DNA from: Pelomonas caseinilytica
Lineage (GTDB): Bacteria > Pseudomonadota > Gammaproteobacteria > Burkholderiales > Burkholderiaceae_C
Length of the DNA stretch: 64,000 nt
Direction of reading: 5' to 3'
Assembly (NCBI RefSeq): GCF_021353235.1
Contig: NZ_JAJTWT010000003.1
Span: forward strand, 186,001-250,000
Shown here: positions 36,994 to 46,079 of the stretch, piece by piece
Layout: each line of letters opens with the position of its first letter
Position numbering within the stretch: the first letter of the stretch is position 1
Made by a program: the position numbers and the translations under genes
Notes under the pieces: generated by a model
Seen by the model: only the letters and a program-made list of their open reading frames with translations
Database searches by the model: none
Told to the model about the DNA's origin: nothing

Positions 36994-38694
36994 TCAGCGG
37001 GCCGGGTCCAGGCGCGGCTCGGCCACGCCGGCGGCCCGGTTGATCTGCATCAGCGTGATGGGGCCGACGCGGCCGTCCGGCTGCAGGCCCTGGCCGGCCT
37101 GGAAGGCCTGCACCTGGCGGGCCAGCTCCGGCCAGGGCGGCGGCGCCGACGCGGCCGTGCTGGCGGCGCTGGCCGACGGATCGGCCGCCGATACTGCCAG
37201 CCGGGCCGCCAGCCATTCGCGCAGCGGCCGGCCGTCTTCGGCCCGGCGGGCATAGCCGGGCGGCACGCGCCACAAGGTGAGGAACTCGCCACGCCACGCA
37301 CCGGCCAGTTCGGCCAGCGCGACACGGCGGGGCCGGCCATCCACCCACAAGGTGGCGTCCTGGCCCTGCAGGCCCACGAGCGCGGCCAGGGCCGGCGGCC
37401 GGCCGGGGCGCTGCAGCGTCAGCAGCACGGGGCGATCGATGAGGCGGATCAGCGACAGGCTGCCGCTGGCGCTGCGGTAGCACTGCAGGCCGTGCTCGGC
37501 GGCCACGGTGCAGGGGTCGGCCTGGGGCGGCAGCGGCAGGCCCCAACGCCCGGCCAGGCCGGCCCAGGCCTCGCCATCCTGGGGCGCCCAGTCGGCCAGG
37601 CGCAGGGGCTCGGGTGTCGGCGCGGCACTGCTGGCGGCCGAGGCCGGCGGCGTTACCGCCGACGCGGCCCGTGCCGCGGCGGACGCAGAGGCCGCCGCGG
37701 AGGCGGCCGAGGCCGGCTGGGCCATGCCCATCGCGCCGGAGCGACCCGCGCGGCCGGCCTGTACGGATTGAGAGGACTGCTGCAGCTGCCACGTCAGCCC
37801 CGCGCCGGCCAGGGCGGCGCCCAGCACCGCCATGCCCAGGGCCAGGCGCGACCGCTGGTGCCGGGCCGTGGCTGCGGCGGGGCGCTCGTCGAAGACCTCG
37901 GCCGCGGCCTGGCGCACGATGGCCGGCGTGACCTGGGCCTGCCCGCCCGCGTAGGCCCCCAGCAGGGCGCGGTCGCAGAGCAGGTTGATGCGGCGCGGCA
38001 CGCCGCGGGTGAGCTGGTGGATGAGGCGCAGCGTCTTGCTGTCGAAGGGCAGGGCGCCGGTGAGCCCGGCCACCGTCAGCCGGTGGCGGATGTACTGCGC
38101 CGTCTCGTCCTCCGACAGCGCGCCGAGGTGGAAGCGCGCGATCACGCGCTGCGCCAGTTGCTCCAGCTCGGGCCGCGCCAGCATGTCGCGCAGCTCGGGC
38201 TGGCCGATCAGCACCACCTGCAGCAGCTTGCGCTCGGCCGTCTCGAGGTTGGTCAGCAGGCGCAGTTGCTCCAGCACGTCGGCCGAGAGGTTCTGCGCCT
38301 CGTCGATGATGAGGACGTTGTTGCGGCCGGCCGCATGCTGGGCCAGCAGGAAGGCGTTGAGCGGGTCGACGTAGTCCTTCACCGTCTGCGCGCCGGCCGG
38401 CACGGGCACGTCGAACTCGTCGCAGATCGCCTGCAGCAGCTCAGGGACGGTGAGCTTGGGGTTGAAGATGTAGGCGACGTTGCAGTTGGCCGGGATCTGC
38501 TCCAGGAAGCAGCGGCAGACGGTGGTCTTGCCGGCGCCGATCTCGCCGGTGAGCAGCACGAAGCCGCCGCCGCCGTCCAGCCCGTAGAGCAGATGGGCCA
38601 GCGCCTCGCGGTGGCGCTCGCTCATGAAGAGGTAGTGCGGGTCCGGCGCGATCGAGAACGGCGCTTGTTTCAAGCCGAAGAAGGGCGCGTACAT
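36994..38694 (-). CDS. gspA: General secretion pathway ATPase GspA/ExeA
   Basis: A 566-residue protein: cytoplasmic AAA ATPase with MYAPFFGLKQAPFSIAPDP at the start, Walker A GEIGAGKT and Walker B VLIIDEAQN, then a single membrane span (about residues 288-306), an Ala-rich periplasmic linker and a C-terminal peptidoglycan-binding domain (FQAGQGLQPDGRVGPITLMQINR, in parts). It drives secretin assembly of the type II secretion system with GspB. The ATG start matches the family exactly. Confidence 0.92.
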   Translation of the reverse strand: MYAPFFGLKQAPFSIAPDPHYLFMSERHREALAHLLYGLDGGGGFVLLTGEIGAGKTTVCRCFLEQIPANCNVAYIFNPKLTVPELLQAICDEFDVPVPAGAQTVKDYVDPLNAFLLAQHAAGRNNVLIIDEAQNLSADVLEQLRLLTNLETAERKLLQVVLIGQPELRDMLARPELEQLAQRVIARFHLGALSEDETAQYIRHRLTVAGLTGALPFDSKTLRLIHQLTRGVPRRINLLCDRALLGAYAGGQAQVTPAIVRQAAAEVFDERPAAATARHQRSRLALGMAVLGAALAGAGLTWQLQQSSQSVQAGRAGRSGAMGMAQPASAASAAASASAAARAASAVTPPASAASSAAPTPEPLRLADWAPQDGEAWAGLAGRWGLPLPPQADPCTVAAEHGLQCYRSASGSLSLIRLIDRPVLLTLQRPGRPPALAALVGLQGQDATLWVDGRPRRVALAELAGAWRGEFLTLWRVPPGYARRAEDGRPLREWLAARLAVSAADPSASAASTAASAPPPWPELARQVQAFQAGQGLQPDGRVGPITLMQINRAAGVAEPRLDPAR

Positions 38695-38729
38695 GGGGCG
38701 GCAGGATAACCACTGCGCCCGGGCGGGCC

Positions 38730-40484
38730 TCAGTGGTTGTGCCGCGGCGGCGTGTCCACCACGCCGCGGTAGGGCACGGCCAGTTCCAGGCAGGCGCCGG
38801 TGGACAGCGGCCCCACGGTCGAGCGGTAGAGGGCCTGCCAGGGCGTCTGGCTGGCGGGCACGGGCGGCAGCGGCTCGGCGCGGCGGCGGGCCAGCTCTGC
38901 GTCGCCGAGCAGTGCGTCACAGCGCCCGGCCCTGAGGTCGACGCGGACGACGTCGCCCGTGCGCAGCCAGGCCAGGCCGCCGCCCACCGCGCTCTCCGGC
39001 GAGGCGTGGACGATGGAGGGGCTGTCCGAGGTGCCGGACTGCCGGCCGTCGCCCAGCGTCGGCAGGCTGGTGATGCCCCGGCGGATCAGGGCGTCAGGCG
39101 GCTGCATGTTGACCACCTCGGCCGAGCCTGGCCAGCCCACCGGCCCCGCGCCGCGCATGACGAGGATGCAGCCCTCGTCGATGCCCAGGGCCGGGTCGTT
39201 GATGCGGGCGTGATAGTCCTCGGCGCCGTCGAAGACGATGGCGCGGGCCTCGAAGGCGCCGTCCTTGAGGTAGCGCTCGCGGAAGGCGGCCGAGACGACG
39301 CTGGCCTTCATGATGGCGAAGTCGAAGAGGTTGCCGGAGAGCACGACGAAGCCGGCGTCCTCCTTCAGCGGCGCGTCCACGGGGCGGATGACCTCGCGGT
39401 CCTGCGTCTGCCGCCCCTGCAGGTTGGCCGCCATCGTGCGGCCGGTGACGGTGGGCCGGTCGGTGCGCAGCAGGCCGGCCTGCTGCAGCTCCCACATCAC
39501 GGCCGGCACGCCGCCGGCGCGGTGGAAGCGCTCGCCGAGGAAGCGGCCGGCCGGCTGCATGTCCAGCAGCAGCGGCACGCGCTGGCCGACCTCGGTCCAG
39601 TCCGCCGCGGTCAGCTCCACGCCGGCATGCCGGGCCATCGCGGTCAGGTGAGGCTGGGCGTTCGTCGAGCCGCCGATGGCGGCATTGACGACGATGGCGT
39701 CGAGGAAGGCCTCGCGCCCCAGGATGCGCGACGGCCGCAGGTCCTCCCTGGCCATCGCCACGATGCGCCGCCCCGTCTCGTAGGCCATTTGGGCGCGCTC
39801 CCGGTAGGGCGCCGGGATGGCAGCGCAGCCGGTCAGCGACAGGCCCAGGCACTCCGCCAGCGCGTTCATCGTCGAGGCCGTGCCCATGGTGTTGCAGTGG
39901 CCGGCCGACGGGGCCGAGGCGGCGGCGATGCGGATGAAGGTCTCTTCGTCGATCTCGCCGGCCGCCAGGCGCCGCCGGCCTTCCCAGATGGCCGCGCCCG
40001 AGCCGACCAGCCGGCCCTCGAACCAGCCGTCCAGCATCGGGCCCCCGGACAGCACGATGGCGGGCAGGTCGACGGTGGACGCCGCCATGACCTGGGCCGG
40101 CGTCGTCTTGTCGCAGCCGGTGGTCAGAACCACGCCGTCGAGCGGATAGCCGTGCAGGACCTCGACCAGGCCGAGGTAGGCCAGGTTGCGGTCCAGGGCG
40201 GCGGTGGGGCGGCGGCAGTTCTCGAAGACGGGATGCAGCGGGAACTCCATCGCGATGCCGCCCGCATCGCGGATGCCGTCGCGCACGCGCCGGGCCAGGT
40301 CGAGGTGGATGCGGTTGCAGGGGCTCAGGTCGCTGCCGCTCTGGGCGATGCCGATGATGGGCCGGCCCGAGCGCAGCTCCTCGGGCGTGAGGCCGTAGTT
40401 CATGAAGCGCTCCAGGTAGAGCGCCGTCATGTCGACGTGGGCCGGGTTGTCGAACCAGTCCTGTGAGCGCAGGCGGCGGCTCAT
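38730..40484 (-). CDS. IlvD/Edd family sugar-acid dehydratase
   Basis: A 584-residue [2Fe-2S] dehydratase of the sugar-acid branch of the IlvD/Edd family, which removes water from aldonic acids such as arabinonate or xylonate to give 2-keto-3-deoxy acids. Cluster cysteines are Cys56 (SDLSPCN), Cys124 (TTGCDKT) and Cys197 (SAGHCNTMGTAS). Sequence style and a FAH-family partner point to pentonate rather than dihydroxy-acid dehydratase. The ATG overlaps the FAH gene stop by four bases. The exact sugar acid cannot be decided from sequence. Confidence 0.85.
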   Translation of the reverse strand: MSRRLRSQDWFDNPAHVDMTALYLERFMNYGLTPEELRSGRPIIGIAQSGSDLSPCNRIHLDLARRVRDGIRDAGGIAMEFPLHPVFENCRRPTAALDRNLAYLGLVEVLHGYPLDGVVLTTGCDKTTPAQVMAASTVDLPAIVLSGGPMLDGWFEGRLVGSGAAIWEGRRRLAAGEIDEETFIRIAAASAPSAGHCNTMGTASTMNALAECLGLSLTGCAAIPAPYRERAQMAYETGRRIVAMAREDLRPSRILGREAFLDAIVVNAAIGGSTNAQPHLTAMARHAGVELTAADWTEVGQRVPLLLDMQPAGRFLGERFHRAGGVPAVMWELQQAGLLRTDRPTVTGRTMAANLQGRQTQDREVIRPVDAPLKEDAGFVVLSGNLFDFAIMKASVVSAAFRERYLKDGAFEARAIVFDGAEDYHARINDPALGIDEGCILVMRGAGPVGWPGSAEVVNMQPPDALIRRGITSLPTLGDGRQSGTSDSPSIVHASPESAVGGGLAWLRTGDVVRVDLRAGRCDALLGDAELARRRAEPLPPVPASQTPWQALYRSTVGPLSTGACLELAVPYRGVVDTPPRHNH

Positions 40485-41665
40485 CGGGCGCGGCCCTGCA
40501 GGTGGGCGAGCAGGGCGCCGACGCCGTAGGTCCAGGGCGGGATGGCGTCGCTGCGCTGCACGGTGTTGACGAGGGCGCCCAGCGCCGGGCTGGCGATGGT
40601 GACGACGTCGCCGAGGCGGTGGGTGAAGCCGGCGCCGGCTGCGCCGCGGTCCTGGATGGGCGAGAACATCGTGCCGAGGAAGAGCATGAAGCCGTCGGGG
40701 TACTGGTGGTGCGGGCCGCAGGCCTGGGCGACCAGCTCCAGCGGGTCGCGGCTGATCTCCTCCATGCGGCTCACGCCGTGCAGCACGAAGCCGTCCTCGG
40801 CGCCTTCGATGCGCAGGCTGACCTCGGCCTGGCGCACCGTGTCCAGCGCGAAGCGGTCGTCGAAGAGCCGGATGAAGGGGCCGATGGCGCAGGAGCCGTT
40901 GTTGTCCTTGGCCTTGCCCAGCAGCAGGGCGCTGCGGCCTTCGATGTCGCGCAGGTTGACGTCGTTGCCCAGCGTCGCGCCGACGACCTCGCCGCGGCCG
41001 TTCACGGCCAGCACGACCTCGGGCTCGGGGTTGTTCCACTGCGAATCGGGATGCAGGCCGACCGCCGCGCCGAAGCCCACCGCCGACATGGGCTGGGCCT
41101 TGGTGAAGACCTCGGCGTCCGGCCCCAGGCCCACTTCGAGGTAGGGCGACCACGCGCCGCGCGCGACGAAGTCGGCCTTGAGGCGCTGCGCCGCGGCCGA
41201 GCCCGGACGGATGGCGGACAGGTCGCCGCCGAGGGTCTCGCGCAGGCGTTCGCGCAAGGCGTGGGCCCGCGCCGCGTCGCCGCCGGCCTCGGCCTCGATG
41301 ACGCGCTCCAGCAGGCTGACCGCGAAGGTCACGCCGCAGGCCTTGACGGCCTGCAGGTCGCAGGGCGCCAGCCAACGCGGCCGGCCGGCCTCGGGCGGCG
41401 CGGCGAGGGCCTCGTCGAGCAGGGCCTGGGCCGGCCCGAGGGCCTGGCCGGGGGCGCTGCGGGCGATGTGCAGGCGGTCAGGGTGGTCCAGCAGCGCGGC
41501 CATCGTCGGCGCATGGGCGGACACGTCGACGACCTCGCCATCGCGCACGGCCACGAGGGCCGGCCCGCCGCGGTCGGGGCGCCACAGGCGGCCGAGGAGG
41601 CTGGCCTCGGCGGCGTCGTGGGGCAGGCCGAGGCCGGTGGAGTGGGAACTGCTCGGACGGGGCAT
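40481..41665 (-). CDS. Fumarylacetoacetate hydrolase family protein, sugar-acid pathway
   Basis: A 394-residue FAH-fold enzyme with the metal-site pattern (NPEPEVVLAVN, then GNDVNLRDIEGRS) and a long N-terminal domain. Paired with a pentonate-type dehydratase it is most likely a 2-keto-3-deoxy-pentonate dehydratase giving 2-oxoglutarate semialdehyde (Weimberg type), or a cleavage enzyme of the same intermediate. It is the first gene of the pair, 30 bases downstream of a LacI-type operator, so repression by a LacI-family protein encoded elsewhere is likely. Confidence 0.8.
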   Translation of the reverse strand: MPRPSSSHSTGLGLPHDAAEASLLGRLWRPDRGGPALVAVRDGEVVDVSAHAPTMAALLDHPDRLHIARSAPGQALGPAQALLDEALAAPPEAGRPRWLAPCDLQAVKACGVTFAVSLLERVIEAEAGGDAARAHALRERLRETLGGDLSAIRPGSAAAQRLKADFVARGAWSPYLEVGLGPDAEVFTKAQPMSAVGFGAAVGLHPDSQWNNPEPEVVLAVNGRGEVVGATLGNDVNLRDIEGRSALLLGKAKDNNGSCAIGPFIRLFDDRFALDTVRQAEVSLRIEGAEDGFVLHGVSRMEEISRDPLELVAQACGPHHQYPDGFMLFLGTMFSPIQDRGAAGAGFTHRLGDVVTIASPALGALVNTVQRSDAIPPWTYGVGALLAHLQGRAR

Positions 41666-41695
41666 GGGCGTGGCGGTCAGCGCGGAAAGGTCGGC

Positions 41696-41713
41696 ATTGT
41701 GAGCGCTACCAAT
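41696..41713. promoter_or_regulatory. LacI-family operator
   Basis: ATTGTGAGCGCTACCAAT is an 18-bp near-palindrome (7 of 9 half-site positions pair) with a central GC, the hallmark of LacI/GalR-family operators; the left half equals the ideal lac half-operator. It lies just upstream of the FAH/dehydratase pair on their 5' side. No LacI-family gene is in the window. Confidence 0.65.
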
Positions 41714-41876
41714 CGGTTTGCAAAGCTGGCGGTGCGCGGCCGGCGGTGGGGCCGGAGCGCGGCGTCTGTCACAAGCGGTAGCTTCCTGCGCGCCGATGGC
41801 GTCAACCCCGTCGGAGTGCTGGCGTTCAGGAGAAGCCGGTGCACCTCGCTGCGCCGGTCCTCACAGGAAAGCCGCC

Positions 41877-42080
41877 ATGACCACGCTGACCCTCACTTTC
41901 AACGGACCCGACAGCCAGGCCCGGCAGGCCCTCGGTGGCTTGCTGCAGCGCTATCGCTCGGCCTACTTCGTCGAGCGCAGCCGCCGCGAGTACGCCGTGA
42001 CCGCCGACGACGCCACGGCGGCGGAGCTGGCCCGCCAGCCGGGCTGGTCCAGCGAGGTGGCGCCGGCCGCCGGCCGCTGA
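41877..42080 (+). CDS. Small hypothetical protein
   Basis: A 67-residue protein (MTTLTLTFNGPDSQARQALG start) with an AGGAAAG ribosome site. It is predicted to be soluble and alpha/beta; I do not recognise it. It is divergent from the sugar-acid pair and is followed after 167 bases by the toxin-like gene, but belongs clearly to neither. Codon use is like the rest of the chromosome. Confidence 0.5.
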   Translation: MTTLTLTFNGPDSQARQALGGLLQRYRSAYFVERSRREYAVTADDATAAELARQPGWSSEVAPAAGR

Positions 42081-42247
42081 TCCCGCGCGGGCTCCGCCGC
42101 AGGAGCCGACGCCGCGCCCGCCTCGGGCCCGGGTGACAGATTGGGGATGGCGCCTTCGGTTGCTCAACGGCTGTTGAGTTACGTCAATGTTCGAGGGCCT
42201 TGCAGGGACACCATGCTTCCACTCAAACGGAAGAAGCGGGGTTTCCC

Positions 42248-44722
42248 ATGCCGTCCGACCCTGTCGTCAGCGCCGCCGCTCCGGTGGCCGCCGTCCCGCC
42301 CGCCGCACCCTTCCCGGACTGGAAGCTCATCCACCTGCCGCCCCGCTCGGTCTTGCCGTTCGGGGAGGATGAGGAGTTCAAGAGCGAGTCGCCCACCGTC
42401 CTGCGCGGGCTCTTCGTCGACCTGGCCGAGCCGGGCGGCAAGGGGGTGGCGCTGGCCGAGCTGCTGCGCCGCCGCGCCAACGCCACCGACGCGCTGGAGA
42501 TCCATGCGGACGTGCTGCGCATCGCCGTCCCCTTGCAGCTGGCGCTGAAGTCGTTGCGCATCCACGCCCGGCGCATCGAGGTGGGCGCGGCCGGCTCGCT
42601 GGCGTTGCTGCCCGTGGAGGGCGTGGGCGACGTGTCCCTCGACGTGTACGCGAGTCAGGTCATCCTGGAGCGGCCCGAGGTGCTGTGGCGCATCACCTTC
42701 CTCGGCCTGCCGCAGGCCTTCGGCGGCGCGGACCTGCCGGGCCACCTGAGCGTGCGCCGGACGGTGGACGCGAGCGGCCAGGCCCAGGTCACGGCGCCCC
42801 GGCCGGTGCACGAACTGGTGCCCGGCGACCGTCTGCAGGCCCAGTTCCAGCTGGGTGCCGCCAAGCGGCTGCAGTTCGCCAAGGACGTGCCGGGCGCGCC
42901 GGAGTCCTGCAGCATCGCGCTGGAACTGGCGCGGTGGGTGAACGACACCCAGCTGTGTACCGACGGGGACGCCGCGATCGCGGCCGAGGCTGCCGTGCTG
43001 GCGGAGCGGTTGAGCAAGCCCCTGCGCAGGGCCCATCCGGTGCCGCTGTTGCTCTGGGGGGTCTATCACGAGCTGGCGAAGGAGCAGGCGCAGGCCCTGG
43101 CGCTGGTCGAAGCCCAGGCGCAGCGGTTCTTCGAACGCGACGAGCAGCGTGGCGCGTGGCGCGCCGCCGCCGACGACCTGTTGGCCCACTACGAGAACAC
43201 GTCCGCCCTGTCCAGGAAGCTTCGCGACCAGGCCAGGACGGAGCGCGACACCGCCCTGGAAGCCTGGAACACGAGCCGCGACAGCCTGGAGAGCCAGCGC
43301 AAGGCGGTGGACAGCGCCAAGGCCGCGTTCGATGCCGGGATCGAGAAGAAGCGAACGGAAATCAAGACCGAACTGGCCCTGGCCGGCGTGGCCATCGGCG
43401 TCTCGCTGATCGCCGGGCTGGTGGCGGCCTGCAGCGGCAGCGGCGGAGGTGCCAACCAGGCACTGGATGCGGCCAAGAAGGTGGAGGAGGCGCAGAGCCT
43501 GCTCGCGCGGATCAACAAGGCCGTGGAGATGATCAACAAGGTCGCCGGCTTCTTCGAGAAGATCCACAAGGTCTACGAGCTGACCTCCAAGGACGTCGGT
43601 GGCCTGGGCAAGCTCAGGAAGTTCGAGGGCTGGGCCAAGAAGGACCCGGCCGAACCCGTGCCGACGGCGGCCGACTGGGAGGTCTACCGGGTCACGGTGG
43701 AGGCGACGCTGGGTCCCGCAATCAAGCTGGAAGTCAACGGCGCCGAGGACTATCTGGCCGCCATGCAGTCCCTCGCCATCCGGGCGCGCGATGCCCTCGG
43801 ATGCGGGACCCAGTGGACCCACTGCCTGGCGGTGCTTCAGCAGCGCGAGTGGGAGTGCGAGCGCGACGAAGCCGACCGCAAGACGCTGGAGAAGCGCCGG
43901 GCCGCGCTGGGGGATGCCCGGCCGGACCTGCAGAGCCGCATGTTCTACGAGCGCATGCATGACCAGCTCAAGCTCGCGCTGTTGCAGTCGCTGTCCAAGC
44001 TCGGCGACGCCTACCGCTACCACGCGCTGGCCGAGCCGGCGCGCGAGGCGACGGCAGACATGTCAGCGGCCACGTTGAACCAGCTGGTGGCCATGGCGGC
44101 GACCGACATGGTGGGGGCGCTGGAGTCCTTCAAGACGCCGCCGACCGACTGGTGGCCCGAGCCCTGGCGGCTGAGTTCGCGGTCGTCCGGCGAATCGGCC
44201 CGCGCCTTGCAGCGCCTGCAGCAGGAGCGCAAGTTGACGTTGACCCTCGACCCGGACCAGCTGCCCCAGTTCGATCGCGTGCGCATTTCGGAAATCCGCG
44301 TCTGGCTGCAGGCGCCCCATCTCGTGGACCGCGAGATCACGATCGACATCGCCACCTCGGGGCTTTATCACGACTTCATGCGCGGGACGCACTTCGAGTT
44401 CGTCACCGCCCCGCTGGACCGCAGCTTCGCCTACGTGCCCAAGGGCGAGGCGGGCGGCGACGGCCACCGGGCCCACATCACGCATGGGACCAAGGAAAAG
44501 CAGGTCGACGACAAGGCCCTCTTCGCCGAGCCGACGCCCTTCACGACCTGGGAGTTCGCGGTCCCGCAGGAGAGCAACGCGGGCCTGGATCTCGCCACGG
44601 TGACCGACGTGACGGTCCAGTTCAGGGGCAGCTGCATGCACGCCCACCCGCCGCGCAAGCCGGCGCCGGTCAAGGCCGGCACCGTGCCGGAGCCCAACCC
44701 ATTGGCTTTGCGCCCCGTCTAG
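42248..44722 (+). CDS. Large toxin-like protein with coiled coil, hydrophobic hairpin and TcA-like C-terminus
   Basis: An 824-residue protein without a signal peptide; I assign no certain function. Residues about 60-140 hold a beta-rich segment (EIHADVLRIAV, SLRIHARRIEVG) that recurs in the next gene. Residues about 280-390 are coiled coil, followed by a hydrophobic hairpin (LALAGVAIGVSLIAGLVAACSG) and another coiled coil, a layout like alpha-helical pore formers. The C-terminal about 170 residues (RVRISEIRVWLQAPHL, PFTTWEFAVPQ, VTDVTVQFRG) resemble the C-terminal segment of Tc-toxin A subunits. The start at 42248 is one of two close ATGs. It lies 19 bases before its partner gene. Confidence 0.6.
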   Translation: MPSDPVVSAAAPVAAVPPAAPFPDWKLIHLPPRSVLPFGEDEEFKSESPTVLRGLFVDLAEPGGKGVALAELLRRRANATDALEIHADVLRIAVPLQLALKSLRIHARRIEVGAAGSLALLPVEGVGDVSLDVYASQVILERPEVLWRITFLGLPQAFGGADLPGHLSVRRTVDASGQAQVTAPRPVHELVPGDRLQAQFQLGAAKRLQFAKDVPGAPESCSIALELARWVNDTQLCTDGDAAIAAEAAVLAERLSKPLRRAHPVPLLLWGVYHELAKEQAQALALVEAQAQRFFERDEQRGAWRAAADDLLAHYENTSALSRKLRDQARTERDTALEAWNTSRDSLESQRKAVDSAKAAFDAGIEKKRTEIKTELALAGVAIGVSLIAGLVAACSGSGGGANQALDAAKKVEEAQSLLARINKAVEMINKVAGFFEKIHKVYELTSKDVGGLGKLRKFEGWAKKDPAEPVPTAADWEVYRVTVEATLGPAIKLEVNGAEDYLAAMQSLAIRARDALGCGTQWTHCLAVLQQREWECERDEADRKTLEKRRAALGDARPDLQSRMFYERMHDQLKLALLQSLSKLGDAYRYHALAEPAREATADMSAATLNQLVAMAATDMVGALESFKTPPTDWWPEPWRLSSRSSGESARALQRLQQERKLTLTLDPDQLPQFDRVRISEIRVWLQAPHLVDREITIDIATSGLYHDFMRGTHFEFVTAPLDRSFAYVPKGEAGGDGHRAHITHGTKEKQVDDKALFAEPTPFTTWEFAVPQESNAGLDLATVTDVTVQFRGSCMHAHPPRKPAPVKAGTVPEPNPLALRPV

Positions 44723-44741
44723 CGGCGCCAAGGAGAACGGC

Positions 44742-46055
44742 ATGGCCGAAACAGCGAACGGCGCGGCCCCGGGGCCGATGCGGGTCAGCATGCCCATCGT
44801 GCGCCTGGAGGGCGGCACCGATCCCTTCGACGGCGCCCTCGAGGTGTTGATCCACGCCGACACGGTGCAGGTCTGCGGCAAGGTCTGCCTGCCGGGCCGA
44901 AAGTTGGTCATCTGGGCGCGCGAGGTGGAGGGCGAGGACGGCGTGCTCGACCTCAGCGGCGCGCCGGCCCTACCCAACCACGAGTCGCGCTCGGCGCCGC
45001 CGGCCTTGCGCGGCACCCCCGACCAGCCGGACGGCCAGCCCGGCGAGGCCGGTGGTGACGGCCACGACGGGGGCGGGCTGAGCCTGAACGTGGACCGCAT
45101 CAGCGGCCGGCTCACGGTGCTGGCCAACGGCTCGCCGGGCGGGCGCGGCCAGCACGGCGGCAATGGCTATGAACCGCGCCGCGGCAAGGACGGGCAGGAC
45201 GGCTCCTTCACCCAGGTCTGGCCCGCCGCGCCCGCCGGCCCCTACGGCGCGGCGCTGCTGCACGAAGAGACCAGCCCGGTGATGGGCGGCGGCCGCGACG
45301 TGCAGGGCGTGCAGATCGCCTATGGCGAGCGCGGCGGCGATGCGAAGAAGGGCGGCAATGCCGGCCAGGGTGGTCGCGGCGGGCGAGGCGGCCACGGCGG
45401 GACCGTGACCGTGCGCTGGGCGTCGGCCGTGCCGCGGCAGGTGCCGGAACTGGTCGCCAACGGCGCGCCGCCTGGCGCACCGGGCGGCAACGGCGCCGTC
45501 GGGCCGGCCGGCAAGATCGGACTGGGCGGTCGCAACCGGCTCTTCTGGTATTTCGCGACACCCCGTACCACGCCGGTCACGAGCCAGGAATTCGTCGACC
45601 AGGCCAGCGAGGATGAACGCTACATGCTCGGCCGCTACAAGGTCTCTCCCGCCTTGCGGGCCGATGCCGGCACGCCGACCGACCAGGCCGGCAGCGAGGC
45701 GGCGCCGCCCGAGCCGGCTCCCGTCGGCCGACCGGGACAGGTGGTCTTCCAGCAGACGCCGGCCGGCGCCCTGGGCAAGGCCTGCGAGGCCGACTATCTC
45801 GAGGCGGTGCGCCGCTGGGCCGAGCAGGACGCCGAGCGCGGCATGGAATGGGTGGCCAAGGGCATCGACGCGGCGGACTCACGCACCTGGCTCGCCGGCG
45901 AGCAGCTGCTGATCCGGGCTCAGATGGGCTGGATGTGGCTGCGGTCGCTGGCGGGGTTCTCGCACGACGAGCTTCGCGCCGAGGCCGAACAGCGGCTGCC
46001 GGAGCTCGGGCGGTTCATGAGGGCCCATCCCTTCGCGCCGACGCTGACGCCCTGA
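44742..46055 (+). CDS. Glycine-rich beta-helix-like partner protein
   Basis: A 437-residue protein. Residues about 30-70 repeat the module of the preceding protein (LIHADTVQVCGKVCLPGRKLVIWAREVEGE, in parts). A Gly-rich collagen-like stretch follows, with repeated GGxG turns between short strands, like a parallel beta-helix. The C-terminal 150 residues are helical (EADYLEAVRRWAEQDAERGMEW). No signal peptide is seen. The shared module and tight spacing suggest the two proteins act together or descend from one architecture. An AAGGAGAA site precedes the ATG. Confidence 0.6.
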   Translation: MAETANGAAPGPMRVSMPIVRLEGGTDPFDGALEVLIHADTVQVCGKVCLPGRKLVIWAREVEGEDGVLDLSGAPALPNHESRSAPPALRGTPDQPDGQPGEAGGDGHDGGGLSLNVDRISGRLTVLANGSPGGRGQHGGNGYEPRRGKDGQDGSFTQVWPAAPAGPYGAALLHEETSPVMGGGRDVQGVQIAYGERGGDAKKGGNAGQGGRGGRGGHGGTVTVRWASAVPRQVPELVANGAPPGAPGGNGAVGPAGKIGLGGRNRLFWYFATPRTTPVTSQEFVDQASEDERYMLGRYKVSPALRADAGTPTDQAGSEAAPPEPAPVGRPGQVVFQQTPAGALGKACEADYLEAVRRWAEQDAERGMEWVAKGIDAADSRTWLAGEQLLIRAQMGWMWLRSLAGFSHDELRAEAEQRLPELGRFMRAHPFAPTLTP

Positions 46056-46079
46056 CCGGGCGGAGCCTGGCGGTCCGGC

